From positions 1 to 16,782 of the forward strand of contig PWUO01000063.1 of assembly GCA_003562555.1 (NCBI GenBank): a DNA stretch of 16,782 bases. Direction: 5' to 3'. This document shows positions 1 to 6,314 of this stretch, one piece after another (the first letter of the stretch is position 1; the number at the start of each line of letters is the position of its first letter). The DNA is from Dehalococcoidia bacterium. GTDB lineage: Bacteria; Chloroflexota; Dehalococcoidia; GIF9; AB-539-J10. Below the pieces are notes generated by a model. That model did no database searches and was not told the origin of the DNA. It was given only the letters and a program-made list of their open reading frames with translations. The position numbers and the translations under genes were made by a program.

Positions 1-569
1 ATGGGTTTGACGTTGAGGAGGGACCCGAGAAAGGCGGTCGCCATTCCGATACGGCCGCCCTTGTGGAGGTACTCGAGGGTATCTACGACCCCGAAGTACT
101 GTGTGCGGGGAATCGAAGCCTCGATATCCTGCACGATTGCGTCAAGAGGTGCGCCCTGCTGCGCCATTTGTGCAGCGCGCACTGCAAGTAGACCCAGCCC
201 TATGGATGCTGAGTAGCTATCGATGATGGCTATAGTGCAGTCAGTCGAAGTGACCCCGTCCCTGCCCAGAAGGGCGGAAGAGTGAGTTGCACTGAGCTTG
301 CTTGAGATGTGTATGGAGAGTATCTCGTCGGTCTCACGTGCCAGTCCGTCGTAGACCTCAATGAACGCTCCCGCTGAGGGAGCGGACGTCTTGGGCAGCG
401 TGGAGTCGGTGGTAAGTCGCCGATAGAACTCGTCGTGCGTGATAGTCACGCCGTCCTTGTAGGTCTCCTCGCCGAAATGGATGTGCAGCGGGACGACGCT
501 GATACCGAGTTCAGCGGCAACCTCTGCCGGAAGGTCTGAAGTGCTGTCGGTAACGATTCTTACCGTCAT
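1..569 (-). CDS. DegV family fatty-acid-binding protein, C-terminus cut by window edge
   Basis: The first 189 residues of a DegV protein are present; family members are usually about 280 residues, so the C-terminal third lies outside the window. Translation of the minus strand shows the family landmarks: an N-terminal VTDSTSDLP (residues about 6-14), the KTSAPSAG motif near residue 60, ISSKLSATHSSA near residue 90, DS-x-G further on, and YLHKGGRIG near the end of the visible part. DegV proteins bind a fatty acid in a pocket between two domains. In Gram-positive bacteria some (FakB) present fatty acids to the kinase FakA. No fakA is visible here, so a FakB role is inference. The ATG start overlaps the TGA of the upstream thioredoxin gene (ATGA, four bases), so the two are translationally coupled in the ccdA operon. 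Confidence 0.92.
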   Translation of the reverse strand, partial: MTVRIVTDSTSDLPAEVAAELGISVVPLHIHFGEETYKDGVTITHDEFYRRLTTDSTLPKTSAPSAGAFIEVYDGLARETDEILSIHISSKLSATHSSALLGRDGVTSTDCTIAIIDSYSASIGLGLLAVRAAQMAQQGAPLDAIVQDIEASIPRTQYFGVVDTLEYLHKGGRIGMATAFLGSLLNVKP

Positions 570-1135
570 GCTGCATCCTTGGCGAGGGTGAACTCAATGG
601 CTGCCGCGACCTCGTCGTAATTGTGGAATCCTCCTATCTTGGCGAAGCGGATAATCCCGTTCGAATCGATGAGGAACGTGGTCGGGGTGAACCCTATGCT
701 GTATTCGGCGGCGACCTTGCCATCGAAATCGAAGGGTACCTGCATGTTCAGGTCGGCATCCCGGAAGTATCCCCGGACGCTTGACTCAGAATCGCCGATG
801 TTCAGCACCACTACGTGGGCCGTCCCTTCGTAGGCTTTGCCCACTGCGTCGAGGTAGGGCATCTCCTCCTTGCACGGCGAACAGTCCAGATGCCAGAAGT
901 TTAGAAGGACCACACGTCCCTGCAGGTCAGAGAGCGTCAGGTCTCCACCGGCGAGCGTTGGCAGTGTGAAGTCCGGTGCGGCGATCTGCACTTCTGAGAG
1001 CCCGATATCTGCAGGCGAGTTGATCGTACTCCCTCCGCCGTTGGAACAACCGATCATCGCGAGTGGAGCTGCCACGGCGAGAAGCGCGACTATCAGCAGC
1101 GCAGACGGTTTGCGCAAATATGAGTGCGTATTCAT
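566..1135 (-). CDS. TlpA/ResA-like thiol-disulfide oxidoreductase, lipoprotein
   Basis: A 189-residue predicted lipoprotein with a thioredoxin fold, acting outside the membrane. Residues 1-29 are a signal peptide: positively charged start, hydrophobic stretch at about 12-28, and the lipobox LAMIGC with Cys30 as the lipidation site. The AhpC/TlpA-type domain follows (APDFTLPTLAGGDLTLSDL at about 53-71), with the redox motif WHLDCSPC (Cys85/Cys88) and a cis-proline loop GFTPTTFLID (Pro151). TlpA/ResA proteins reduce apocytochrome c or other exported disulfides. The upstream neighbour is a CcdA, the usual electron donor, which supports this role. The ATG at 1135 has a GAAAGGGG ribosome site upstream. 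The reading frame stays open far upstream, but that part is antisense to ccdA and the tRNA and is not coding. The gene overlaps the degV start by four bases. Confidence 0.93.
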   Translation of the reverse strand: MNTHSYLRKPSALLIVALLAVAAPLAMIGCSNGGGSTINSPADIGLSEVQIAAPDFTLPTLAGGDLTLSDLQGRVVLLNFWHLDCSPCKEEMPYLDAVGKAYEGTAHVVVLNIGDSESSVRGYFRDADLNMQVPFDFDGKVAAEYSIGFTPTTFLIDSNGIIRFAKIGGFHNYDEVAAAIEFTLAKDAA

Positions 1136-1167
1136 GCTACTACCCCTTTCGTGGTGTCTGGAGATGC

Positions 1168-1836
1168 TCAGACCGTTCCGGTGTAGATGAGCACTCCAAC
1201 AATAATCAACGTTGCCGAACCCAGAATGGTTGCAAGGTGCGCCCGTTTCGTCAGGGCCTGTAAGGCACGTGTGCCTCTTGGAGTTCCGATCAGTAGCGCC
1301 ATGATGACGAACGGCACACCGAGACCAAGACTGTACGCGGTCAGGGGAGGGACTGCCGCGAGGACGTTGCCTCCGTAGGCTGCCATCGCAAGGACCCCTC
1401 CGATGATCGGGCCGATGCACGGAGTCCATCCGATCGCGAAGATCGAGCCAAGCATGGCGGAGCGCGCGTAGCCCCTGCCCATAGCCTTGTCCATGCCGAC
1501 ACGTCCGTGGAAATTGAGCTGCGGAATCCGTGTGGATGCATAGAGGAGAATTCCGAAAGCGACGAGAAGTCCGCCGGCAACCTTCTGCTTGACGGGCATC
1601 GGGACGCCGCCGAACACTGCCTGGAGCGCCGTGCCCATGAGCAGAAACACGATGCCGAATCCGGCCACGAACAGGATGGTGCTGATGAGGATGCGTCTCC
1701 TCGTGGGTGGCGTATCGCTGAGGACAGCGAGTCCGGCGATGTTCGCCAGGTACACGGGGACGAGTGGTACCACGCATGGAGAGGCGAATGACAGTATGCC
1801 AAGTCCGAATGCCAGAGGTAGTCCTACGTCTCCCAT
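1168..1836 (-). CDS. ccdA: CcdA, cytochrome c biogenesis / DsbD-like thiol electron transporter
   Basis: A 222-residue hydrophobic protein with about six membrane segments. CcdA carries electrons from cytoplasmic thioredoxin across the membrane to extracytoplasmic thioredoxin-like proteins. The two redox cysteines of the family are visible, one in each half of the protein: SFASPCVVPLVP (Cys21) and GWTPCIGP (Cys140). The tandem half-repeat layout and length are typical of stand-alone CcdA, without the extra DsbD domains. I chose the ATG at 1836 because GGAAAGG lies about 11 bases upstream. A TTG at 1860 would add eight residues but has a poor ribosome site. The TlpA-like gene begins 32 bases after its stop, so the pair is an operon and a donor-acceptor couple. 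Confidence 0.93.
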   Translation of the reverse strand: MGDVGLPLAFGLGILSFASPCVVPLVPVYLANIAGLAVLSDTPPTRRRILISTILFVAGFGIVFLLMGTALQAVFGGVPMPVKQKVAGGLLVAFGILLYASTRIPQLNFHGRVGMDKAMGRGYARSAMLGSIFAIGWTPCIGPIIGGVLAMAAYGGNVLAAVPPLTAYSLGLGVPFVIMALLIGTPRGTRALQALTKRAHLATILGSATLIIVGVLIYTGTV

Positions 1837-1870
1837 AGAAGAAGCTGCCTTTCCAGCCAAGTGCGGCCCA

Positions 1871-1897
1871 TTGCAACGAATGATAGCATGATATAAT
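1871..1897 (+). promoter_or_regulatory. Candidate promoter of tRNA-Ala
   Basis: TTGCAA (1871-1876) and a perfect TATAAT (1892-1897) are separated by 15 bases, shorter than the ideal 17. The -10 ends about 15 bases before the tRNA, which suits a stable-RNA promoter. The perfect -10 and the position are the main support. The element overlaps the opposing ccdA promoter. Confidence 0.6.
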
Positions 1898-1907
1898 ACG
1901 AAGCCAA
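1880..1907 (-). promoter_or_regulatory. Candidate promoter of the ccdA operon
   Basis: On the minus strand, TTGGCT (1902-1907) is separated by 16 bases from TATCAT (1880-1885). These match the sigma-70 consensus at 4/6 and 5/6 positions. It sits about 45 bases upstream of the ccdA ATG and occupies the same DNA as the plus-strand tRNA-Ala promoter. This is a pattern match by eye only. Confidence 0.4.
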
Positions 1908-1912
1908 TTCTT

Positions 1913-1985
1913 GGGGCTGTAGCTCAGCTGGGAGAGCGCCTCCCTTGCACGGAGGAAGTCAGGGGTTCGAGTCCCCTCAGCTCCA
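1913..1985 (+). tRNA. tRNA-Ala(UGC)
   Basis: A full cloverleaf of 73 bases. The acceptor stem GGGGCTG pairs with CAGCTCC (one G-U), the D arm is AGCTCAGCTGGGAGAGC-like, the anticodon stem CCTCC/GGAGG encloses loop CTTGCAC with anticodon TGC, and the T arm is AGGGG-TTCGAGT-CCCCT. The discriminator is A. The next bases are CA, so the 3' CCA is not fully encoded and must be added by a nucleotidyltransferase. This differs from the tRNA-Ser downstream. Confidence 0.97.
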
Positions 1986-2081
1986 CATCCTTTTCTTTCG
2001 TCGTTATCCCCGTTATGTTCGGCCGGTGCCGTATGCTCGTTACAATCTCCGGTGGGCAAAGCGTCACGAGTTCGAGGTGGT

Positions 2082-2111
2082 TTGACGTGCCATGCGATAT
2101 CGAGGTACAAC
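2082..2111 (+). promoter_or_regulatory. Weak candidate promoter before the small Cys-rich ORF
   Basis: The 170 bases between tRNA-Ala and the small ORF at 2156 hold no recognisable gene. The only signal I see is TTGACG (2082-2087, 5/6 to consensus) followed, after 18 bases, by TACAAC (2106-2111, 4/6). It would start RNA about 40 bases before the ORF. No clear tRNA terminator is visible, only a pyrimidine-rich run just after the tRNA (1988-2000). Confidence 0.3.
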
Positions 2112-2155
2112 TCTGCTGTGGTGCGGGCGTCACTGCACTGCAAGAGGAATGAGAC

Positions 2156-2356
2156 ATGTGCATAGTATGTGGCGGCGTTTGCGGCGGCGCTGGTGATGTG
2201 GTGTTGCCAGCAATGGTGGCCGGTGCAGGGCTTGTGGTTCTCGGAGTACGGGCACGACGCCAACGTGCCGCGACCAATTCGGGTGAGCCGCAGTCAGAGG
2301 ACCAATCGGACGTAGCAGCAGGTCCGTACGACGACGATAAGCGTCCGTCGGCCTAA
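2156..2356 (+). CDS. Small Cys-rich putative membrane protein, unknown function
   Basis: A 66-residue ORF that I do not recognise. It opens MCIVCGGVCGG, with three cysteines at positions 2, 5 and 9. One hydrophobic, glycine/valine-rich segment follows (about residues 14-30), then a basic patch RARRQRA and an acidic, polar tail ending YDDDKRPSA. The layout suggests a single-pass membrane protein with a short N-terminal cysteine cluster and a cytoplasmic tail. An AGAGGA ribosome site lies about eight bases before the ATG, and a possible promoter lies further up. It converges on gapN, with 51 bases between the stop codons. It may not be a real gene; the ribosome site and membrane-like composition are the support. 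Confidence 0.5.
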   Translation: MCIVCGGVCGGAGDVVLPAMVAGAGLVVLGVRARRQRAATNSGEPQSEDQSDVAAGPYDDDKRPSA

Positions 2357-2390
2357 CCCACCCGGCTCCTTTCGTAGTGTGTCCGGTTGC

Positions 2391-2403
2391 TGCCCATCGG
2401 GCA
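2391..2403. terminator. Short hairpin between convergent genes, weak terminator candidate
   Basis: TGCCC-ATC-GGGCA forms a five-pair stem with a three-base loop between the stop codons of the small ORF and gapN. Neither strand has a T-run after it, so it would be a poor intrinsic terminator in either direction. Confidence 0.25.
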
Positions 2404-2407
2404 CCTT

Positions 2408-4033
2408 CTAAAGGATGAAGTCAGTTGAAAGGAACGCGGACTTTCGGTCCTGAACGATTTCCCTGAGGATGCGCTTGTTGGAGTCTGTCCCCTTTGTTGC
2501 TACCACAGTGCGGATGGAGAAGACTCTCAGCGCATCCGAAACTGACAGTGTGCCCTCGGCAGAGTCCTTTCGTCCGGTGAACGGGAACGAATCCGGGCCG
2601 CGCTGACACTGGCTGTTGATGTTGACGCGGCACACCTGGTTTACCATGGCATCCATGAGCATCGCGATCGTGTCGGTATCCCGGCCGAACAGGCTGACCT
2701 GCTGGCCGTAGTTCGAGTCGGCCACATACTGCAGGGGCGTGACGATGTCGTCGTAACGCACGACAGGTACGACCGGTCCGAGCTGCTCCTCCTCATAGAC
2801 CCTCATATGTGGTGTCACGGGCGCCAGTACTGCGGGATGGAAGAACGTGTGGCATGTGACGCCTCCACCCTCGTTTACTACACGCGCGCCGTGCTTTTCG
2901 GCATCCTTTACCAGTTCAGCCAGATAGTCCGCCTTCGCAGTCTCCGGAAGCGGCGTGAGGAACACGTCCGGCTCCCACGGCATGCCGGAGCGAAGCTGCG
3001 TGACTGCGGCACTGAATCGTTCGAGGAACGGCTCGTAGATGCTCGAGTGAACAAACAGTATCTTCAATGCCGTGCACCGCTGCCCGTTGAACGAGAGGCT
3101 ACCGAGCACGCATTCCTGTACCGCCGTATCAAGATCCGCACTTTCGGTGACTATGCCCGGGTTCTTCGCCTCAAGCCCCAGGATACAGCGCAACCGATTC
3201 AGCCTCGGGTGCTGCCGCCGGATAATGTTCGACACCCTGCTGCTGCCAATGAATGCGAGGACATTGACTGCCCCCGAACCCATCAGCGGACTGATGACAG
3301 TTTGACCGTCGCCGTAGACGGTGTTCACCACTCCGCGTGGGAAGGCGTCACGAAACGCCTTAAGCAGTGGCCTGTGCAGTAGTACTCCCATTCTGGGCGG
3401 TTTGAAGACGACCGTGTTGCCCATCAGCAGGGCCGGTATGAGTGTCGTGTAGGTTTCGTTAAGGGGATAGTTGTACGGTCCCATGCAGAGTACGACCCCG
3501 AGCGGAGCCCTGCGGATCTGGCCGATGATCCCCTTCTCGATGGTGAAGCGTGCCGAGGCGCGGTCCAGGTCTTTGACAGCATCTATGGTGTCGCGGATGT
3601 ACTCGACAGTGCGGTCGAACTCCAGTTCGGCATCCCGGTGCGACTTGCCTATCTCCCACATCAACATGTTCACGATGCTTGACTTCTCGTCCAGCATCGA
3701 CTGGGTGAACTGCTCCATGCACCTGATGCGTGCCTCAATCGGCATGGTGGGCCATGCTCCAGTGCCGTTGTCGTACGCGCGCACCGCTGCGTTCAGGGCA
3801 TCAGCGGCTTCGGCTTCTGTGAGCAGCGGGTAGCTGCCGAGCAGCCGGGCGGCATGTCCGGACCCGGTAACGAAAAACACGGGAGAATAGACGTCCTGCA
3901 TCGGGCCGGTCCATTCCCGCAATTCTCCATCGACGAGGTACTCCCTCTGTACCACCGCCCTTCCGGCACGGTATGATTCGGGCACGTCCTGTTCGTCGCA
4001 GAGCATCGAGACAAGCCGTTCGTTCATATTCAT
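2408..4033 (-). CDS. gapN: NADP-dependent non-phosphorylating glyceraldehyde-3-phosphate dehydrogenase-like aldehyde dehydrogenase
   Basis: A 541-residue aldehyde dehydrogenase superfamily protein. Catalytic features are in the expected order: MGPYNYPLNE (Asn188, oxyanion), FKPP (Lys211, cofactor), FIGSSRVSN (about 262-269, dinucleotide loop), GLEAKNP (Glu288, general base) and FNGQRCTALK (Cys320, nucleophile). The GQRCTA context is typical of GapN, which oxidises glyceraldehyde 3-phosphate directly to 3-phosphoglycerate, making NADPH and bypassing the ATP-yielding step. The protein is about 40 residues longer than usual, mostly at the N-terminus. The ATG at 4033 has a strong AAGGAGGTG site nine bases upstream. 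An in-frame ATG two codons later is less well placed. Divergent from the VOC gene. Assignment to the superfamily is firm; substrate is inferred. Confidence 0.82.
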   Translation of the reverse strand: MNMNERLVSMLCDEQDVPESYRAGRAVVQREYLVDGELREWTGPMQDVYSPVFFVTGSGHAARLLGSYPLLTEAEAADALNAAVRAYDNGTGAWPTMPIEARIRCMEQFTQSMLDEKSSIVNMLMWEIGKSHRDAELEFDRTVEYIRDTIDAVKDLDRASARFTIEKGIIGQIRRAPLGVVLCMGPYNYPLNETYTTLIPALLMGNTVVFKPPRMGVLLHRPLLKAFRDAFPRGVVNTVYGDGQTVISPLMGSGAVNVLAFIGSSRVSNIIRRQHPRLNRLRCILGLEAKNPGIVTESADLDTAVQECVLGSLSFNGQRCTALKILFVHSSIYEPFLERFSAAVTQLRSGMPWEPDVFLTPLPETAKADYLAELVKDAEKHGARVVNEGGGVTCHTFFHPAVLAPVTPHMRVYEEEQLGPVVPVVRYDDIVTPLQYVADSNYGQQVSLFGRDTDTIAMLMDAMVNQVCRVNINSQCQRGPDSFPFTGRKDSAEGTLSVSDALRVFSIRTVVATKGTDSNKRILREIVQDRKSAFLSTDFIL

Positions 4034-4151
4034 GCGCAGGCACCTCCTTGCGTAGGGATTGTGGGTTAGCGTAGCGGCTGATGCCGTCCGGCTGCAAATG
4101 GGGCGTGAGCAGGTGTTTGGTTTGTGCGATTGACAGTGTGAGCGGAGAAAT

Positions 4152-4622
4152 GTGAAATCTGTGGATGTCCGGTTCGCGCATGTGAATATCGTCGCCGCTG
4201 ATTGGCGAACGCTGGCATCGTTTTACCAACGGGTATTCGAGTGCCGTCCAATTCTGCCGGAGCGTCACCTGGCGGGCGACTGGTTGTCGAGGGCTACTGG
4301 CGTACGGGACGCAGCCCTTGAAGGTATGCATCTGCGACTTCCCGGCTGGAGCGATTCCGGCCCTACCCTCGAGATCTTCCAGTACTCTGCAATTCACGAG
4401 TGCGAACCTCCGACTGCCAACCGCCAGGGAATTACGCACCTCGCGTTCCAGGTAGACGATGTCGCTGCGACGCTGGAGCGAGTCTGTGCCGCTGGCGGAA
4501 GCTCGATCGGAGAGGTGACGACCCGTCAGATCGAGGGTGCCGGCGTCATCACGTTTGCATATGCCCGGGATCCCGAGGGCAACGTCATCGAATTGCAGCA
4601 ATGGGATTCAGGAGGAGACTGA
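4152..4622 (+). CDS. VOC (glyoxalase / epimerase fold) protein
   Basis: A 156-residue protein with two beta-alpha-beta-beta-beta modules of the vicinal oxygen chelate superfamily. Likely metal ligands fall at the four canonical places: His10 (FAHVNI), Glu74 (LEIFQY), His96 (THLAFQV) and Glu147 (GNVIELQQW). The closing FAYARDPEGNVIEL is the standard glyoxalase-like ending. The complete ligand set suggests a metal enzyme such as a glyoxalase I, epimerase or dioxygenase-type member. The sequence does not say which. The start is a GTG at 4152 with GCGGAGA just upstream; an ATG two bases earlier is followed at once by a stop. Its partner across the divergent gap is gapN, a triose-phosphate enzyme, so a role in methylglyoxal removal is possible but speculative. 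Confidence 0.85.
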   Translation: MKSVDVRFAHVNIVAADWRTLASFYQRVFECRPILPERHLAGDWLSRATGVRDAALEGMHLRLPGWSDSGPTLEIFQYSAIHECEPPTANRQGITHLAFQVDDVAATLERVCAAGGSSIGEVTTRQIEGAGVITFAYARDPEGNVIELQQWDSGGD

Positions 4623-4666
4623 GGATAGGGCGGTCGTCCGGGCAGACGCGATCCTGTTCGTAAGGC

Positions 4667-4696
4667 TTGGTTGGGAGGTGGCTGCTGTGGCATAAT
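4667..4696 (+). promoter_or_regulatory. Candidate promoter of tRNA-Ser
   Basis: TTGGTT (4667-4672) and CATAAT (4691-4696, 5/6) are separated by 18 bases and end about 31 bases before the tRNA. The -10 is followed by ACG, as in the tRNA-Ala promoter, so the two share the octamer ATAATACG. The -35 is weak. Confidence 0.4.
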
Positions 4697-4727
4697 ACGT
4701 ACGTTCGCGCACCTTCAGCCTCTTCAC

Positions 4728-4819
4728 GGAGGGATCGCATAGAGGTCTAGTGCGGCCGCCTGCTAAGCGGTTACCCCGAGCGATCGGGGTCGCGGGTTCG
4801 AATCCCGCTCCCTCCGCCA
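4728..4819 (+). tRNA. tRNA-Ser(GCU), with encoded CCA
   Basis: A class II tRNA of 92 bases including CCA. The acceptor GGAGGGA pairs with TCCCTCC, followed by discriminator G and CCA. The D stem is GCA/TGC. The anticodon stem GCCGC/GCGGT encloses loop CTGCTAA with anticodon GCT. The long variable arm is a six-pair hairpin, CCCCGA-gcga-TCGGGG, and the T arm is GCGGG-TTCGAAT-CCCGC. The long variable arm, discriminator G and anticodon together identify serine. The 51 bases between it and the phosphohexomutase stop codon hold nothing else I can name. Confidence 0.97.
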
Positions 4820-4870
4820 GTTAGCTTCTCTGGCATATCCTTGTGTCCACTGTCTGGAGGTGTACGCGCC

Positions 4871-6313
4871 TCAGAGTCCCAGCAGCGATCGTCCCTGGTC
4901 AAGCAGTTCCCTGACCCTCTGCGGACTGTTGCCTTCGGCGTAGATGCGTACCAGTGGTTCCGTGCCCGATAGCCGGTAGAGGATCCAGGAAGCGTCCTGC
5001 AGTACAAGCATGACACCGTCCATGCGGTCCGTGTGAGCGACCGGCACGCCACCGACGTCGGTTGGCGACAGGTCCTTGAGAGTTGCCTCAATCCGGTCGC
5101 GATCACCGGGCTCCAGATCCTGGTCGAGCCGGTCATAGTGGTGCGGGCCCACGAGGTCGTACAACTCCTGGAGCAGTACCGAAGGGGTTTTCCCTGTCTG
5201 CCGCACCATGTCGAGGAAGAAAAGTCCAGCGAGTATGCCGTCGCGCTCCGGGACGTGGCCGCGGAACGCGTAGCCGCCGCTCTCCTCCCCTCCAATCAGT
5301 GCATTGTGCTGCAGCATCAGTGGGGCGATGTATTTGAAGCCCACCTGCGTCACGTGTACGGGTACGTTATAGTGCTGTCCGAGGAGCGAGATCATATTGC
5401 TGGTGGTAATGGAGCGAATAACATCTCCACGCTCCCCCCGGATGCCGAGGAGGTAGTAGCACAGCAATGCGAACACCTGGTGCTGGTTGAGGAAGTTCCC
5501 GTGCTCGTCGACGATTCCCACACGATCGGCGTCGCCGTCTGTCGCGATGCCCATGAGCGCGCCAGTCTCTGGAACCCGCTGGCACAGGCGTTCGAGGTTG
5601 GGGCCGATCGGCTCGGGTCGTATACCCGGAAACGAGGGATTTCTCTCTCCGTTGATCTCGTCGACGCGTAGCTGTCCCTCTTTCAGTAGGCAGGCGAAGT
5701 ACCCTGAGCCGGCACCGAACATGGAGTCTACGACCACGGTACCCTGCATCCTTCGGATCCCATCGACGTCCACCAGCCTGCTGATTCCCGAAAGATATGC
5801 GGTTGTTGCGTCGTGCCACTCAACCGTTCCCTCCGCCACCAGATCCTGAAGGCTGATTCGGCGCACATTGCACAGCGGGTCTCCACCGGGTGCCGAAAGA
5901 AGTGAAGCGACTTCGTCCTCAATGCACGCAATGACGTCTGTTGGGGCGCTCGAACCGTCCGGTCCCTTGTATTTGTAACCGTTCCAACTCGCCGGATTGT
6001 GGCTCGCGGTGATGACCACTCCTCCGTTGGCTTTGAGATTGACTAATGCGTGACTGACCACTGGCGTTGGCGCGGTTGCGGTGGTCAGGTATACGTGAAT
6101 TCCGTTCGCGCCAAGCACCTCGGCGACGGCAGCTGCGAAGTCCTCCGAGGCGAAGCGCGTATCATACCCCACCACTACACGTGTTCCTGAGCCCTTGCTT
6201 TTCTGCAGGTAGTTGGCGGTCGCCTGCGCGCAGATCCTCACGTTGTCAAATGTGTAGTCCTCGGCGATGACGGCTCGCCATCCGTCCGTGCCAAACCTGA
6301 TACTTCCGGCCAT
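4871..6313 (-). CDS. Phosphoglucomutase / phosphomannomutase family protein
   Basis: A 480-residue alpha-D-phosphohexomutase, a usual length. All four family signatures are visible: TASHNPASWNGYK, with phosphoserine Ser104; the metal loop DGDADR (259-264); the sugar-binding GGEESGGY (341-348); and the phosphate-binding RLSGTEP (about 447-453). It interconverts hexose 1- and 6-phosphates. Glucose, mannose or glucosamine cannot be told apart by motif, although GEESGG favours a PGM/PMM-type over GlmM. It is the last gene of the SAM-cycle operon: its ATG lies one base after the metK TGA (TGACATG), with a GGGGGTG ribosome site inside the end of metK. Sugar-phosphate metabolism is not obviously linked to SAM, so co-transcription may be housekeeping. 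Confidence 0.92.
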   Translation of the reverse strand: MAGSIRFGTDGWRAVIAEDYTFDNVRICAQATANYLQKSKGSGTRVVVGYDTRFASEDFAAAVAEVLGANGIHVYLTTATAPTPVVSHALVNLKANGGVVITASHNPASWNGYKYKGPDGSSAPTDVIACIEDEVASLLSAPGGDPLCNVRRISLQDLVAEGTVEWHDATTAYLSGISRLVDVDGIRRMQGTVVVDSMFGAGSGYFACLLKEGQLRVDEINGERNPSFPGIRPEPIGPNLERLCQRVPETGALMGIATDGDADRVGIVDEHGNFLNQHQVFALLCYYLLGIRGERGDVIRSITTSNMISLLGQHYNVPVHVTQVGFKYIAPLMLQHNALIGGEESGGYAFRGHVPERDGILAGLFFLDMVRQTGKTPSVLLQELYDLVGPHHYDRLDQDLEPGDRDRIEATLKDLSPTDVGGVPVAHTDRMDGVMLVLQDASWILYRLSGTEPLVRIYAEGNSPQRVRELLDQGRSLLGL

Positions 6314-6314
6314 G

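Noticed and set aside
1136..2263. Upstream half of the long minus-strand frame leading into the TlpA-like gene
   Set aside because: It runs antisense through tRNA-Ala, giving the well-known false motif EGTRTPDFLRAREALS, and out of frame through ccdA. The true start with signal peptide and ribosome site is at 1135.
1924..2277. 117-residue minus-strand frame
   Set aside because: Its C-terminus RGLEPLTSSVQGRRSPS is the classic false translation of the antisense of a tRNA-Ala gene; no ribosome site or family similarity.
4130..4158. Perfect TTGACA with TGAAAT 17 bases on as VOC promoter
   Set aside because: RNA would start inside the coding region, after the GTG and its ribosome site, so the first beta strand with ligand His10 would have no start codon.
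3801..4601. 266-residue minus-strand frame opposite the VOC gene
   Set aside because: It spans the divergent intergenic region and lies antisense to the VOC gene, which has the complete metal-ligand pattern; it then overlaps gapN out of frame.
4816..4834. GCCAG/CTGGC hairpin as tRNA-Ser terminator
   Set aside because: It uses the CCA end of the tRNA itself, has a nine-base loop and no T-run.
4771..5295. 174-residue minus-strand frame
   Set aside because: It crosses the antisense of tRNA-Ser (GGGSGIRTRDPDRSG) and lies in another frame of the conserved phosphohexomutase gene.
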